From NCBI GenBank assembly GCA_900547165.1, contig URFZ01000005.1:83065-147064 (forward strand): a stretch of 64,000 nt of DNA, read 5' to 3'. Each line of letters opens with the position of its first letter. Within the stretch, counting starts at the first letter, position 1. The stretch is from an uncultured Eubacteriales bacterium (GTDB taxonomy: Bacteria; Bacillota; Clostridia; Oscillospirales; UBA644). The position numbers were made by a program, and so were the translations under genes. A model generated the notes under the pieces. The model was not told where the DNA came from, ran no database searches, and was given only the letters and a program-made list of their open reading frames with translations. Of this stretch, positions 18,404 to 26,416 are shown piece after piece.

Positions 18404-19792
18404 ATGAGGATTTATCTTTCGGGCACGGACAGAGAATATGACCTGCAATGTCTTTCTTTGTTGTTTTTCCCCGGTTCCGATTTTTCTTCCGATGGCGGAA
18501 AAGAATTGTCCGTCACCGTCGAGGGCAACACCGCAACCGCCGTTTTCAAACTCGGCGAAAATGAATATAACGCAACCGCAGAGGTCAGGGACGAGTTCGA
18601 TTCTGCCCGCCTTGCTGTAAAGCGCTGCGCTTATGACGCCATGAGTGAGGCAACGGGCATAACAAGCCCGTGGGGGCTGCTGACAGGTATCAAGTCCGCG
18701 CTTTACTACGGAACTCTCAAAGAGGCGCACGGCGATAATGCAAGAAAAGTCTTTTCCGAACGTTATCTTGTCCGCAACGATAAAATTGACCTTTGCGAAA
18801 AAATTCTCGAAACGCGCAAAAGTGCGGTTCAGATGTGCCAAAAGGACACTTGCAGCGTATATATATCTGTTCCGTTTTGTCCGACACGGTGCAGTTACTG
18901 TTCTTTTGTGTCTTCCGCAACATCTGCTGAGGGGCGGTTCCTCGACCCTTATGTTGACCGTCTTGTGCAGGAAATAGAGCAAAAGGCGCAGCTGGTAAAG
19001 GAAAGAGAATTAAAAGTTCTGAGCCTTTATATCGGCGGCGGCACTCCGACCGTTCTTTCTGATGAACAGTTGGACAGAATCCTTTCGGCGTATGAAAAGC
19101 ACTTTTCCTACGATAATATAAAAGAGATCACCGTCGAAGCGGGCAGACCCGATACAATAACTTCTAAAAAACTCCGAACGCTTAAAGCGCACGGCGTAAA
19201 TCGCATAAGTGTCAATCCGCAGACGCTGAACGACAAAGTGCTTGAAGTTATCGGGCGCAAACATACAAGCGAGGACTTTTTTGACGCTTACGAACTTGCG
19301 GCAAAAGAGAATTTCCGCATAAACGTCGATATTATTGCGGGACTTCCGACCGATACGTTCGAAAGTTTCGAAAAAACGGTTGTCGGCGTTTCCGCTCTCG
19401 ATCCCGCGAATGTGACATTGCATACGCTGTATGTCAAGCGCGCGGCGGATATTCATTCGTTGAATCCCGCGGCGGAAAAAGCGAATGGTGAACTTGCGGG
19501 CAAAATGGTCGGATTTGCGGAAAAATACCTTGATGAAAAAGGGTATTTGCCGTATTATCTTTATCGGCAGAAAAACACCGTCGGCAATCACGAAAATGTC
19601 GGTTACACAAAACCGTGGCGGGAGTGTCTTTACAATATCTTTATGATGGACGATATTCAGACCGTCATCGGGATAGGAGCAAACACCGTATCCAAAGTCG
19701 TGCATGACGGCGGGCATATCGAACGTTTTGCGAACACCAAATTCGCTTACAATTATTTGAAAGAGGATTTCAAACCGATTTCTTTCGAATGA
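18404..19792 (+). CDS. hemZ: HemZ, coproporphyrinogen III oxidase-like radical SAM protein
   Basis: 462-aa radical SAM enzyme of the HemN/HemZ family. The cluster-binding motif CPTRCSYC is at about residue 158, followed by the SAM-binding LYIGGGTPT. About 150 residues precede the radical SAM core, as in HemZ. The adjacent rel-dtd-MBL genes agree with the HemZ assignment. Actual porphyrin or heme-chaperone function is not certain in a probable anaerobe. Confidence 0.87.
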   Translation: MRIYLSGTDREYDLQCLSLLFFPGSDFSSDGGKELSVTVEGNTATAVFKLGENEYNATAEVRDEFDSARLAVKRCAYDAMSEATGITSPWGLLTGIKSALYYGTLKEAHGDNARKVFSERYLVRNDKIDLCEKILETRKSAVQMCQKDTCSVYISVPFCPTRCSYCSFVSSATSAEGRFLDPYVDRLVQEIEQKAQLVKERELKVLSLYIGGGTPTVLSDEQLDRILSAYEKHFSYDNIKEITVEAGRPDTITSKKLRTLKAHGVNRISVNPQTLNDKVLEVIGRKHTSEDFFDAYELAAKENFRINVDIIAGLPTDTFESFEKTVVGVSALDPANVTLHTLYVKRAADIHSLNPAAEKANGELAGKMVGFAEKYLDEKGYLPYYLYRQKNTVGNHENVGYTKPWRECLYNIFMMDDIQTVIGIGANTVSKVVHDGGHIERFANTKFAYNYLKEDFKPISFE

Positions 19793-19838
19793 TAAAATCT
19801 TTGTTAAAAAAAATGCCGCATATTTTCTTGTTTTCCTA

Positions 19839-19867
19839 TTGACAAGCCCCTTATTTTGGTGTATAAT
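19839..19867 (+). promoter_or_regulatory. perfect consensus promoter of rpsU
   Basis: TTGACA (19839-19844), 17-bp spacer, TATAAT (19862-19867): identical to the sigma-A consensus, suiting a ribosomal protein gene. Confidence 0.88.
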
Positions 19868-19954
19868 GGTTTAGCAAGAATGGTATACATTTTTTTTCTT
19901 GTAATGTGCAAAGTCGTTGCGGTTTTCCGAGCGATGGAGGGAGGGTAGTCTGAT

Positions 19955-20131
19955 ATGGCAGAAGTAAAACTTAAAGAGAATGAGTCTTTGGACAATGCTC
20001 TTCGTCGTTTTAAGAAGCAGTGCGCGAGATCCGGTATTCTTACCGAGGTCAAGAGACGCGAACACTATGAAAAGCCTTCCGTAAAAAGAAAGAAGAAGTC
20101 CGAGGCTGCCAGAAAACGCAAATATAAGTAA
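19955..20131 (+). CDS. rpsU: 30S ribosomal protein S21
   Basis: 58-aa basic protein with the S21 signature: it begins MAEVKLKENESLDNALRRFK, has a CARSGIL segment and ends in a Lys/Arg-rich tail. Preceded by GGAGGGAGGG. It has its own consensus promoter and terminator, so it is a single-gene transcript with possible read-through to yqeG. Confidence 0.95.
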   Translation: MAEVKLKENESLDNALRRFKKQCARSGILTEVKRREHYEKPSVKRKKKSEAARKRKYK

Positions 20132-20137
20132 GATTTT

Positions 20138-20165
20138 AAAGGTTGTGATTTCGGTCGCAGCCTTT
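20138..20165 (+). terminator. terminator after rpsU
   Basis: AAAGGTTGTGA (20138-20148) pairs with TCGCAGCCTTT (20155-20165) through 11 bp including two G-U pairs, followed by GTCTTTTTTTT. Confidence 0.85.
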
Positions 20166-20185
20166 GTCTTTTTTTTGAGGTAAAA

Positions 20186-20680
20186 ATGAATTTCAGACCC
20201 GACATATACGTTTCGAGTTTCAAAAAGATAACTCCCGAACTTCTTTCGTCTCTCGGAGTCAGGGCCTTGCTTACGGATCTTGACGACACTCTTGTTCCGC
20301 ACGGCTGTATGGTCATTCCCGACGAAGTAAAAAATTGGGTTGCCGCGCTGTCGGAAAATGGAATAGGCGTTTGTATTGTTTCCAACAATTCCGAAGAGCG
20401 AGTCAGACCCGTAGCCGAAGAATTGAAGACCAAATATGAACACGACGCGCATAAGCCCTCGACCGCATTTATCGAGGACGCAAGCCGCAAATTCGGTGTC
20501 GGAAAAGACGAAATGATTCTTATGGGTGACCAACTGTTCACGGATATTGCCGCCGCCAAAAGGGCAAAAATACGCTGTATTCTTGTCGAACCCGTCGGCG
20601 GAGCAAAAACCACCGTTTGGATAAGACTCAAACGTATTGCCGAAAAATTGATTAAAAAGAACTTCCGAAAGGATGATTGA
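20186..20680 (+). CDS. yqeG: YqeG family HAD IIIA-type phosphatase
   Basis: 164-aa HAD-superfamily phosphatase. Motif I is LTDLDDTLVPH (about residues 30-40), motif II CIVSNNS and motif IV MGDQLFTDI. The N-terminal RPDIYVSSFKKIT is typical of YqeG. In Firmicutes it is usually near aroE or yqeH; here it lies between rpsU and an M24 peptidase. Substrate unknown. Confidence 0.9.
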   Translation: MNFRPDIYVSSFKKITPELLSSLGVRALLTDLDDTLVPHGCMVIPDEVKNWVAALSENGIGVCIVSNNSEERVRPVAEELKTKYEHDAHKPSTAFIEDASRKFGVGKDEMILMGDQLFTDIAAAKRAKIRCILVEPVGGAKTTVWIRLKRIAEKLIKKNFRKDD

Positions 20681-20683
20681 CAT

Positions 20684-21754
20684 ATGACAAGTATTGAAAG
20701 ATTGCAGGCAAAAATGAACGTCGGCGACGGCGCGATAATCTGCGACGAGTACAACAGAAGATATTTCACCGGTTTTGAATCGTCTAACGGCGTTCTTGCC
20801 GTTACGAAAACGAATGCGGTATTCTTCACGGATTTCAGATATATCGAAGCCGCGAAAAATACGATAAAATCGGCAGAAGTCCGCATTCTCGAAGCATCTC
20901 ATTCCGCTGCTTGCATAAGTGTTTTTGAAAAAGAAGAAATTAAAAAAGTTTATTTTGAAGCGGAAGCGTCCTATTCGTACTGCACCACAATGCAAAAAGC
21001 GATGCCCGCTTATGAGTTTGTTCCGGGCGACGATATATTTGCCTCTCTCCGCGCGCAGAAGACACCCGAGGAGATAGAATATATCAAAAAATCGCAGGCA
21101 ATAACCGATAAAGGCTATGCGCATATTCTTGAATTTGTAAAGGAAAATTACAAGAAAGGCATCTCCGAAAAAGATGTCGCGCTCGAACTTGAATTTTTCC
21201 TGCGCAAAAACGGCTCCGGAAAAATGCCGTTTGATATTATCTGCGCATCGGGCGAAAACACTTCTCGTCCCCATGCCGTTCCCTCCGACAAGATAATTGC
21301 GGAAGGCGATTTTGTAACTCTCGATTTCGGTTCGTCTTACAACGGTTACGCAAGCGATATGACAAGAACTTTTGCGGTCGGTCACGTCAGCGAAGAAAAG
21401 CGCAAGATTTATGAACTTGTTCTTGAAGCGCAACTTTCCGCGATGAAACAGATAAAAGCGGGCGTCAGAGGCTGCGACATCGACGCAATAGCAAGAAATC
21501 TGTTTGCCGAACACGGCGTAGCGGAAGCATTCGGACATTCTCTCGGACATTCTCTCGGACTTTATATCCACGAAAGCCCGAATTTCAGCCCCAGATATAC
21601 GGGCGAAATCCCCGAAAACGCGGTTCTTTCCGATGAACCGGGACTTTATTTCGAGGGCAAATTCGGTGTCCGTATCGAAGATATCGTTCATATCAAAAAG
21701 GACGGCTGTGAAAGTCTTACCCACAGCCCGAAGAATTTGATAATAGTTCAATAA
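20684..21754 (+). CDS. M24 family Xaa-Pro aminopeptidase
   Basis: 356-aa creatinase-fold aminopeptidase cleaving N-terminal residues before proline. The N-terminal creatinase domain covers about residues 1-120. Metal-site motifs are DFGSSYNGYASDMTRTF, GHSLGHSLGLYIHE, DEPGLYF and RIEDIVH. In Clostridia such genes often precede efp; here efp lies about 2.3 kb downstream, separated by a tRNA and a CDF gene. It starts three bases after yqeG, so the two are co-transcribed. Confidence 0.92.
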   Translation: MTSIERLQAKMNVGDGAIICDEYNRRYFTGFESSNGVLAVTKTNAVFFTDFRYIEAAKNTIKSAEVRILEASHSAACISVFEKEEIKKVYFEAEASYSYCTTMQKAMPAYEFVPGDDIFASLRAQKTPEEIEYIKKSQAITDKGYAHILEFVKENYKKGISEKDVALELEFFLRKNGSGKMPFDIICASGENTSRPHAVPSDKIIAEGDFVTLDFGSSYNGYASDMTRTFAVGHVSEEKRKIYELVLEAQLSAMKQIKAGVRGCDIDAIARNLFAEHGVAEAFGHSLGHSLGLYIHESPNFSPRYTGEIPENAVLSDEPGLYFEGKFGVRIEDIVHIKKDGCESLTHSPKNLIIVQ

Positions 21755-21761
21755 TTACCTA

Positions 21762-21790
21762 TTGCAATTCGGCGCAAAGTGTGGTATACT
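21762..21790 (+). promoter_or_regulatory. promoter of tRNA-Thr
   Basis: TTGCAA (21762-21767), 17-bp spacer, TATACT (21785-21790), about 30 bp before the tRNA. Confidence 0.75.
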
Positions 21791-21821
21791 ATGCGGGTAT
21801 AAGACATCTTGCGCCTTGTAT

Positions 21822-21897
21822 GCTGATATGGCTCAGTCGGTAGAGCGGTTCACTCGTAATGAACAGGTCGTGGGTTCGATTCCCACTATCAGCTCCA
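21822..21897 (+). tRNA. tRNA-Thr (CGU anticodon)
   Basis: 76-nt cloverleaf. Acceptor arm GCTGATA/TATCAGC with encoded CCA; D-arm GGCTCAGTCGGTAGAGC; anticodon stem GTTCA/TGAAC enclosing CTCGTAA (anticodon CGT); T-arm GTGGGTTCGATTCCCAC. Confidence 0.96.
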
Positions 21898-21907
21898 TAA
21901 AAAAATC

Positions 21908-21935
21908 CCTCACACATTGTGTGAGGAATTTTTTT
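21908..21935 (+). terminator. terminator after tRNA-Thr
   Basis: CCTCACAC (21908-21915), ATT loop, GTGTGAGG (21919-21926), then AATTTTTTT. Confidence 0.88.
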
Positions 21936-21955
21936 ATGCGCTGAAGCGGTCAAGA

Positions 21956-21984
21956 GAACCCTTTTCGCGCTGCGAAAAGGGTTC
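21956..21984 (+). repeat. perfect 13-bp inverted repeat
   Basis: GAACCCTTTTCGC (21956-21968), GCT loop, GCGAAAAGGGTTC (21972-21984). No T-run follows, so it is not a normal terminator. Confidence 0.8.
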
Positions 21985-22457
21985 GTCGGAACGGCGAAAA
22001 AAGGAACTTTTTCCGCCGCGAAGTCGGGAGCGAGCAATGAATTGCGGGCACCGTATCAACGGTCGCAATTCGGCGAAGCGCACCGTTTCCCCTAAAAGCC
22101 AATGCAAGCTCAAATCGCTTCCCATAAAGGCAATATTATTTTGTTTTAGCTATAGAATTTCTGATGCTATGGTTTTTTTTGAGTACCGTAATTGACATCT
22201 CTTTATGGCGCTGTGTGTAATGTAATATCACATAAACGAGAAGAAAAACACGCAAAAAAGAGTGTTGGGCACACGAAATGGCACACGAAATTTATTGAAA
22301 ACACGGTGCAAAAGGCGGAGAATATTGCGGCGTGGTCACACGGTTGCGGTGGGGCTGACTTGTGAAAGATATTGCGGCGATGGATACCGTTCCATGTAAC
22401 GGTTAATACGGTTCGCTTTTACTTTTATATGCGAGATGTTTTTGTCAATACCGTCAT

Positions 22458-22484
22458 AAATATCCGTCCTTACAACGGATATTT
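22458..22484 (+). repeat. 10-bp inverted repeat
   Basis: AAATATCCGT (22458-22467), 7-nt loop, ACGGATATTT (22475-22484), followed by GCCCTTTTGGC, a second tiny stem. Confidence 0.7.
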
Positions 22485-22673
22485 GCCCTTTTGGCAAAGT
22501 CCTGAACTCTGCCGGCCGCACACAAGTGTGTCGTAAAAAAAATTCCGCAAATATTTTATTCAAAGGCTTATGCGAGGTTCTGAAACAAACTTTGTTCCCG
22601 AGACGTTGGCAATCAATATTTTTCTTATAAACCACTATTTTTTCGTCTTAGAAAATTAGTCGGCGCTAACTTA

Positions 22674-22702
22674 TTGATTGTCCGCTTAAAATGTGATATA
22701 AT
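22674..22702 (+). promoter_or_regulatory. promoter of the CDF transporter gene
   Basis: TTGATT (22674-22679), 17-bp spacer, TATAAT (22697-22702). Confidence 0.75.
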
Positions 22703-22745
22703 CTATAAAAGAAATATGCGAAAAAACCTAAAAGGGGATATTGAT

Positions 22746-23930
22746 TTGACATCGCTTTTGCTGAAACTGTTTGTGAAAAATCGGGAGGACACGACCTCTC
22801 CCAAGGTCCGCACGGCTTATGGGGTTCTTTCCGGAGTTGTGGGAATAATCTGCAACGTGCTGCTCTGCGCAGGCAAACTTGCGGCGGGCTTTATCAGCGG
22901 AAGCGTTTCCGTTGTTGCCGACGCCGTGAACAACCTTTCCGACGCGTCAAGTTCTGTCGTGACCCTGATAGGTTTTCGTCTTGCCGCCAAACCCGCAGAC
23001 GAAAAACACCCGTTCGGGTATCATCGTATAGAGTATTTTTCGGGGCTTGCGGTCGCCGTTATGATAGTGGTCATCGGTGTTGAACTTATAAAAACTTCGG
23101 TTGAGAAAATAATTTCTCCCGAACCTGTTGAGTTTTCTGTTCCGCTTGCTGCTGTTCTTATTGCGTCGATGCTGGTAAAAGCATGGATGGCGCTGTTCAA
23201 TTCAAAACTTGGCAAAAAGATAAATTCTCCCGCTCTGACCGCAACCGTTGCGGACAGCCGAAACGACGTTATAACGACCGCAGGCGTCCTTGCTTCCTGC
23301 ATTGTCGGAAAACTGACGGGGCTGCGCATCGACGGATATATGGGCGTTGCCGTTGCGCTGTTCATTATCTGGTCGGGCATAGGCATTGCCAAAGACACGA
23401 TAAGCCCGCTTCTCGGCGAAGCGCCCGACGAGGGACTTGTGCACGCACTTGCCGCGCATATATGCCGTTACGATAAAATTCTCGGTATTCACGACCTTAT
23501 AGTTCATGATTATGGTCCCGGCAGACGCTTTGCCAGCGTTCATGTGGAGATAGACCACCGTGAAGACGTACTTGACGCGCATGAACTGATAGACGACATC
23601 GAAAGGGAAGTCAATCAGACGATGAACGTCGATCTTGTCATTCACTATGACCCCGTTGTGACCGATGACGCGGAACTGAACGAGATAAAAGGAAAAGTGA
23701 CCGATGCGTTGAAAAGTTTTGACGAACGGCTCGGAATCCACGATTTCCGCATGGTTCGCGGCACTGGACATACAAACGTGATTTTTGACGTTGTTATCCC
23801 GCACGAATACGAGAAGCGCACGGACGAACTGAAAAAACTGATAAATCAGACGCTTGAAAACGATAAAATTAAATATTTTGCCGTTGTCACTTTTGATTCC
23901 GAATCGTTCAACGACAGGCACGTTACATAA
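22746..23930 (+). CDS. Cation diffusion facilitator (CDF) family transporter
   Basis: About 394-aa metal/H+ antiporter (Zn, Mn or Fe). The membrane domain carries the CDF metal-site regions DAVNNLSDASSSVVTLIGF and VADSRNDVITT plus HPFGYHRIEYFSGL, and is followed by a cytosolic C-terminal domain (from about residue 210) with HDLIVHDYGPG. TTG at 22746 is chosen because GGGGAT precedes it; an ATG at 22716 (ten residues longer) lies just after the promoter and lacks a ribosome site. The transported metal cannot be read from sequence. Confidence 0.9.
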   Translation: MTSLLLKLFVKNREDTTSPKVRTAYGVLSGVVGIICNVLLCAGKLAAGFISGSVSVVADAVNNLSDASSSVVTLIGFRLAAKPADEKHPFGYHRIEYFSGLAVAVMIVVIGVELIKTSVEKIISPEPVEFSVPLAAVLIASMLVKAWMALFNSKLGKKINSPALTATVADSRNDVITTAGVLASCIVGKLTGLRIDGYMGVAVALFIIWSGIGIAKDTISPLLGEAPDEGLVHALAAHICRYDKILGIHDLIVHDYGPGRRFASVHVEIDHREDVLDAHELIDDIEREVNQTMNVDLVIHYDPVVTDDAELNEIKGKVTDALKSFDERLGIHDFRMVRGTGHTNVIFDVVIPHEYEKRTDELKKLINQTLENDKIKYFAVVTFDSESFNDRHVT

Positions 23931-24011
23931 AACCGAACATGCCCTACCCGTCAAAAAAGTCAATTTGGAACGAAAAAATTAAAAAGTTCAAAAAAAAAGT
24001 GTCGAGGGGAC

Positions 24012-24040
24012 TTGAAAAACGCCTTGATATGTTGTATAAT
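24012..24040 (+). promoter_or_regulatory. promoter of efp
   Basis: TTGAAA (24012-24017), 17-bp spacer, TATAAT (24035-24040). Confidence 0.78.
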
Positions 24041-24079
24041 AAATTGTAAATTATGTATTCTATTCAGGAGGATATTCCT

Positions 24080-24637
24080 ATGTATTCAGCAGGCGATTTC
24101 AGAAACGGCGTTACGTTCGAGTGGGACGGCAACGTTTATACAGTTGTTGAATTTCAGCACGTTAAACCCGGCAAAGGCGCTGCTTTTGTAAGAACAAAGA
24201 TAAAGAACGTTATCACCGGCGGCGTTATAGAGCATTCTTTCAGCCCGACGGAAAAATTCCCGCAGGCTTTCATCGAAAGAAAAGATATGGAGTACCTTTA
24301 CAATGACGGCGACCTTTGGTACTTCATGGATCAGGACACCTATGAGCAGATGCCTCTCGGGGCTGATAAACTTCCCGACAACTTCAAGTTTGTTAAGGAA
24401 AACGTTATCGTTAAGATCCTTTCCTATAAGGGCGAAGTTTTCAGCGTTGAGCCTCCCGCATTTGTTGAACTTGCCGTTACCGAGTGCGAACCCGGCGTAA
24501 AGGGCAATACCGCGACGAACGCGCTCAAAAACGCGACACTCGAAACCGGCGCAAACATCAAAGTTCCGATGTTCATCGAAGAGGGCGAAGTTATCAAAAT
24601 CGACACCCGTACCGGCGAATATCTTTCCAGAGCATAA
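24080..24637 (+). CDS. efp: Elongation factor P
   Basis: 185-aa EF-P, which relieves ribosome stalling at polyproline. It has a KOW-like N-terminal domain with PGKGAAFVRTK (loop Lys at residue 32, the usual modified position), two OB domains, and the C-terminal signature region IKVPMFIEEGEVIKIDTRTG. ATG at 24080 follows AGGAGG; an upstream in-frame ATG at 24053 is rejected. The window's own PTD-repeat protein is rich in proline but not polyproline. Confidence 0.96.
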   Translation: MYSAGDFRNGVTFEWDGNVYTVVEFQHVKPGKGAAFVRTKIKNVITGGVIEHSFSPTEKFPQAFIERKDMEYLYNDGDLWYFMDQDTYEQMPLGADKLPDNFKFVKENVIVKILSYKGEVFSVEPPAFVELAVTECEPGVKGNTATNALKNATLETGANIKVPMFIEEGEVIKIDTRTGEYLSRA

Positions 24638-24652
24638 GATTTTAACTGTTGT

Positions 24653-24679
24653 CTGCCGTCCCTCGGGGCGGCAGTCTTT
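24653..24679 (+). terminator. terminator/attenuator after efp
   Basis: CTGCCG-T-CCC (24653-24662) pairs with GGGCGGCAG (24666-24674), leaving one bulged T, then TCTTTTT. It lies 15 bp after efp and before the next ribosome site, so it probably allows partial read-through. Confidence 0.65.
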
Positions 24680-24696
24680 TTAACGGAGGTTATAAT

Positions 24697-25230
24697 ATGT
24701 ATCTTTCGACACGACTTGATGCTATAAAAAAGACGCTCAATACTCTCTGCAAAACCGCAACAGAGGAAGAAAAATCGTTTTATGAATCTCTTTACGACCT
24801 TGTGTCCGCAACGGCGCAGCAGGTGGACGTTATCGGCTCACGCCTTGACGAACTTGAAGAAAAGACGGAAAACTTCGAGACATACAGCGAACATCTTTCA
24901 GCGTCCCTGCAAGCGCTGCGCGACTGTATCGTCGGCGATGTGACCGTTGATACGGACGCCTACACCGCCGATTATGACGAACATCATCACGACGGTTGTG
25001 ACTGCGGCTGCGAACACGAGCATGAGCATGACGGCTGCGGCTGCGATTGTGACGAGTGTGAACACGATTGCGGCGACGATTCGTTTGAAGATTTTCTGAC
25101 GGTTCAATGCCCGTTCTGCCAGGAAATATTCTTTCTTGAACGCGCTGAATACGAGGACAATGTAGAGTGCCCGCTCTGCGGTCATACCGTTGCCGTGCTT
25201 GACAATATTGTCGAAAACGAGGATATATAA
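24697..25230 (+). CDS. CD1247-like protein with C-terminal zinc ribbon
   Basis: 177-aa protein. The N-terminal half (about residues 1-85) is helical and resembles the CD1247 N-terminal domain found next to efp in Clostridia. The middle is a His/Cys/Asp-rich segment (about residues 90-130, with repeats such as CDCGCEHEHEHDGCGCDCDE). The C-terminus is a zinc ribbon with CPFC and CPLC knuckles. ATG at 24697 follows GGAGG. The His/Cys cluster suggests metal binding, possibly related to the nearby CDF exporter (inference). Confidence 0.72.
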   Translation: MYLSTRLDAIKKTLNTLCKTATEEEKSFYESLYDLVSATAQQVDVIGSRLDELEEKTENFETYSEHLSASLQALRDCIVGDVTVDTDAYTADYDEHHHDGCDCGCEHEHEHDGCGCDCDECEHDCGDDSFEDFLTVQCPFCQEIFFLERAEYEDNVECPLCGHTVAVLDNIVENEDI

Positions 25231-25237
25231 ATATAAA

Positions 25238-25269
25238 AATTAAGCCCGACCGTTCGGTCGGGCTTAATT
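25238..25269. terminator. bidirectional terminator between convergent genes
   Basis: TTAAGCCCGACC (25240-25251), GTTC loop, GGTCGGGCTTAA (25256-25267), extended by A-T pairs on each side, with a T-run downstream on both strands. It serves the zinc-ribbon gene and the minus-strand gene ending at 25279. Confidence 0.88.
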
Positions 25270-25278
25270 CTTTTGTTA

Positions 25279-25854
25279 TCATATTTTTCTTGAAAGTATG
25301 AATGCGTAAATATCCGCTATCGGCGCGATAATGCAAAAAATCTCCGCCGCCTTGTCGGTTCTGCCTGTGACGGTATCAGATATTATGCCGAGCGATTTTG
25401 CTATGACAAACCTGTTTGAAAGTCCGAATATCAGACGGAACAAAAAACATATTCCCGCCGATACCAGCACTGCTGTGACGCTTGCGGAAAATTCGTAACC
25501 GCCTTTTCCGTACATAACAAATGCAAGAACCGCAAGAATTGCGGCGCACAGGTCCGCGCTGATATTTCCGACTTGCAGGGTAGAGCAGTATTTTGAATAT
25601 TCCGTACAGGACGTTCCGTGTTTTTTCTCATAGAGTTTTTCGGCAGTCCGACAAAGCAAAACATTTCTTGCATACGGCAGAAAACTTTTTGCGCCGTCGA
25701 GCAATCCCGCATTTTTTGAAAGTCTCTGCGTCGCCGTGCCGCGAAAACATATCGAGAAAATATTAAACGCCGGGAGTATAAGCAAGAAATAAAAACAGCC
25801 GTAAATTATATCCGCGAACAGTTGTGATTCGAGAAAACGGTAAAAACCCCCCAT
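25279..25854 (-). CDS. Membrane protein of unknown function
   Basis: 191-aa protein with about four to five hydrophobic segments (near residues 15-35, 95-112, 120-142 and 165-188). No family recognised. The soluble stretch between the first and second segments is basic and Cys-containing (LLCRTAEKLYEKKHG). It is the last of three minus-strand genes almost touching each other (acetyltransferase, HAD phosphatase), so it is likely co-transcribed with them. Confidence 0.6.
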   Translation of the reverse strand: MGGFYRFLESQLFADIIYGCFYFLLILPAFNIFSICFRGTATQRLSKNAGLLDGAKSFLPYARNVLLCRTAEKLYEKKHGTSCTEYSKYCSTLQVGNISADLCAAILAVLAFVMYGKGGYEFSASVTAVLVSAGICFLFRLIFGLSNRFVIAKSLGIISDTVTGRTDKAAEIFCIIAPIADIYAFILSRKI

Positions 25855-25855
25855 A

Positions 25856-26413
25856 TCAGTTCTCTATCTTTCTGATAAATCTTGCGGGATTGCCCGCCAC
25901 TATCGTATCCGGCTCAACATCGTGCGTCACAACGCTTCCCGCACCTATTACCGCATTGTCGCCTATCGTGACACCGCCCATGATTATCGCGCTGCCGCCT
26001 ATCCACACGCCGTTGCCTATGGTTATCGGCGCGCCCGTTCCTATATTGTCAAGCCTGCCTTGCAGTTCAATTGGGTGTCCCGCTGTATAAAGCGAAACGT
26101 TCGGCGCAAAAAGGCAGTTATCGCCGATATGAACTTCCGCAATGTCAAGTATGGTGCAGTTGTAATTGCAGAAAAAGTTTTTTCCGATAAAAATATGTGA
26201 GCCGAAGTCACAGTAAAAGTTCGGGTTCAGGTCCGAACCCTCTCCTATCTCTCCGAAAAGTTCTTCCATGATTGCTCTTTTCGCTTCGTCGTCGTTGACA
26301 TCGACCGAGTTGAGTTTCTGCACAAGCCCGCGGGCGCGTTTCAACTCTTTTCGCATATTTTCGTCTGTCAGGTCGTATATAAACGCTTTTTCGGAAAGTT
26401 TATTTGTCTTCAT
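25856..26413 (-). CDS. Maltose/galactoside O-acetyltransferase-like protein
   Basis: 185-aa hexapeptide-repeat acetyltransferase of the LacA/Maa type, transferring acetyl from acetyl-CoA to sugars. A helical N-terminus with LVQKLNSVDVND is followed by the left-handed beta-helix with NPNFYCDFGSHIFIGKN and the catalytic-loop AGHPIE. The C-terminal repeats IGNGVWIGGSAIIMGGV are typical. Two bases separate it from the next gene of the operon. Confidence 0.9.
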   Translation of the reverse strand: MKTNKLSEKAFIYDLTDENMRKELKRARGLVQKLNSVDVNDDEAKRAIMEELFGEIGEGSDLNPNFYCDFGSHIFIGKNFFCNYNCTILDIAEVHIGDNCLFAPNVSLYTAGHPIELQGRLDNIGTGAPITIGNGVWIGGSAIIMGGVTIGDNAVIGAGSVVTHDVEPDTIVAGNPARFIRKIEN

Positions 26414-26416
26414 CGT

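Larger units (their letters stand above)
21936..22673 (+). other. gene-poor interval rich in inverted repeats
   Basis: About 740 bp with no convincing gene. It contains the perfect 13-bp inverted repeat at 21956-21984, a GGCG-A-tract/T-tract-CGCC hairpin just after it, a nested hairpin around 22044-22074, a tandem 12-bp repeat GGCACACGAAAT near 22268-22291, and a 10-bp inverted repeat at 22458-22484. A 99-codon minus-strand frame (22336-22635) has no recognisable family. Lying just past a tRNA gene, the interval could be the remnant of an integrated element. Confidence 0.5.

Noticed and set aside
19871..21751. 626-codon open frame on the minus strand
   Set aside because: It lies antisense to rpsU, yqeG and the M24 peptidase, all clearly recognisable, and its own product is Arg/Phe/Cys-rich with no family features. 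It is a shadow of codon bias.
22336..22635. 99-codon minus-strand frame beside tRNA-Thr
   Set aside because: No recognisable domain and no convincing ribosome site; I considered an integrase remnant but saw no R-H-R-Y pattern.
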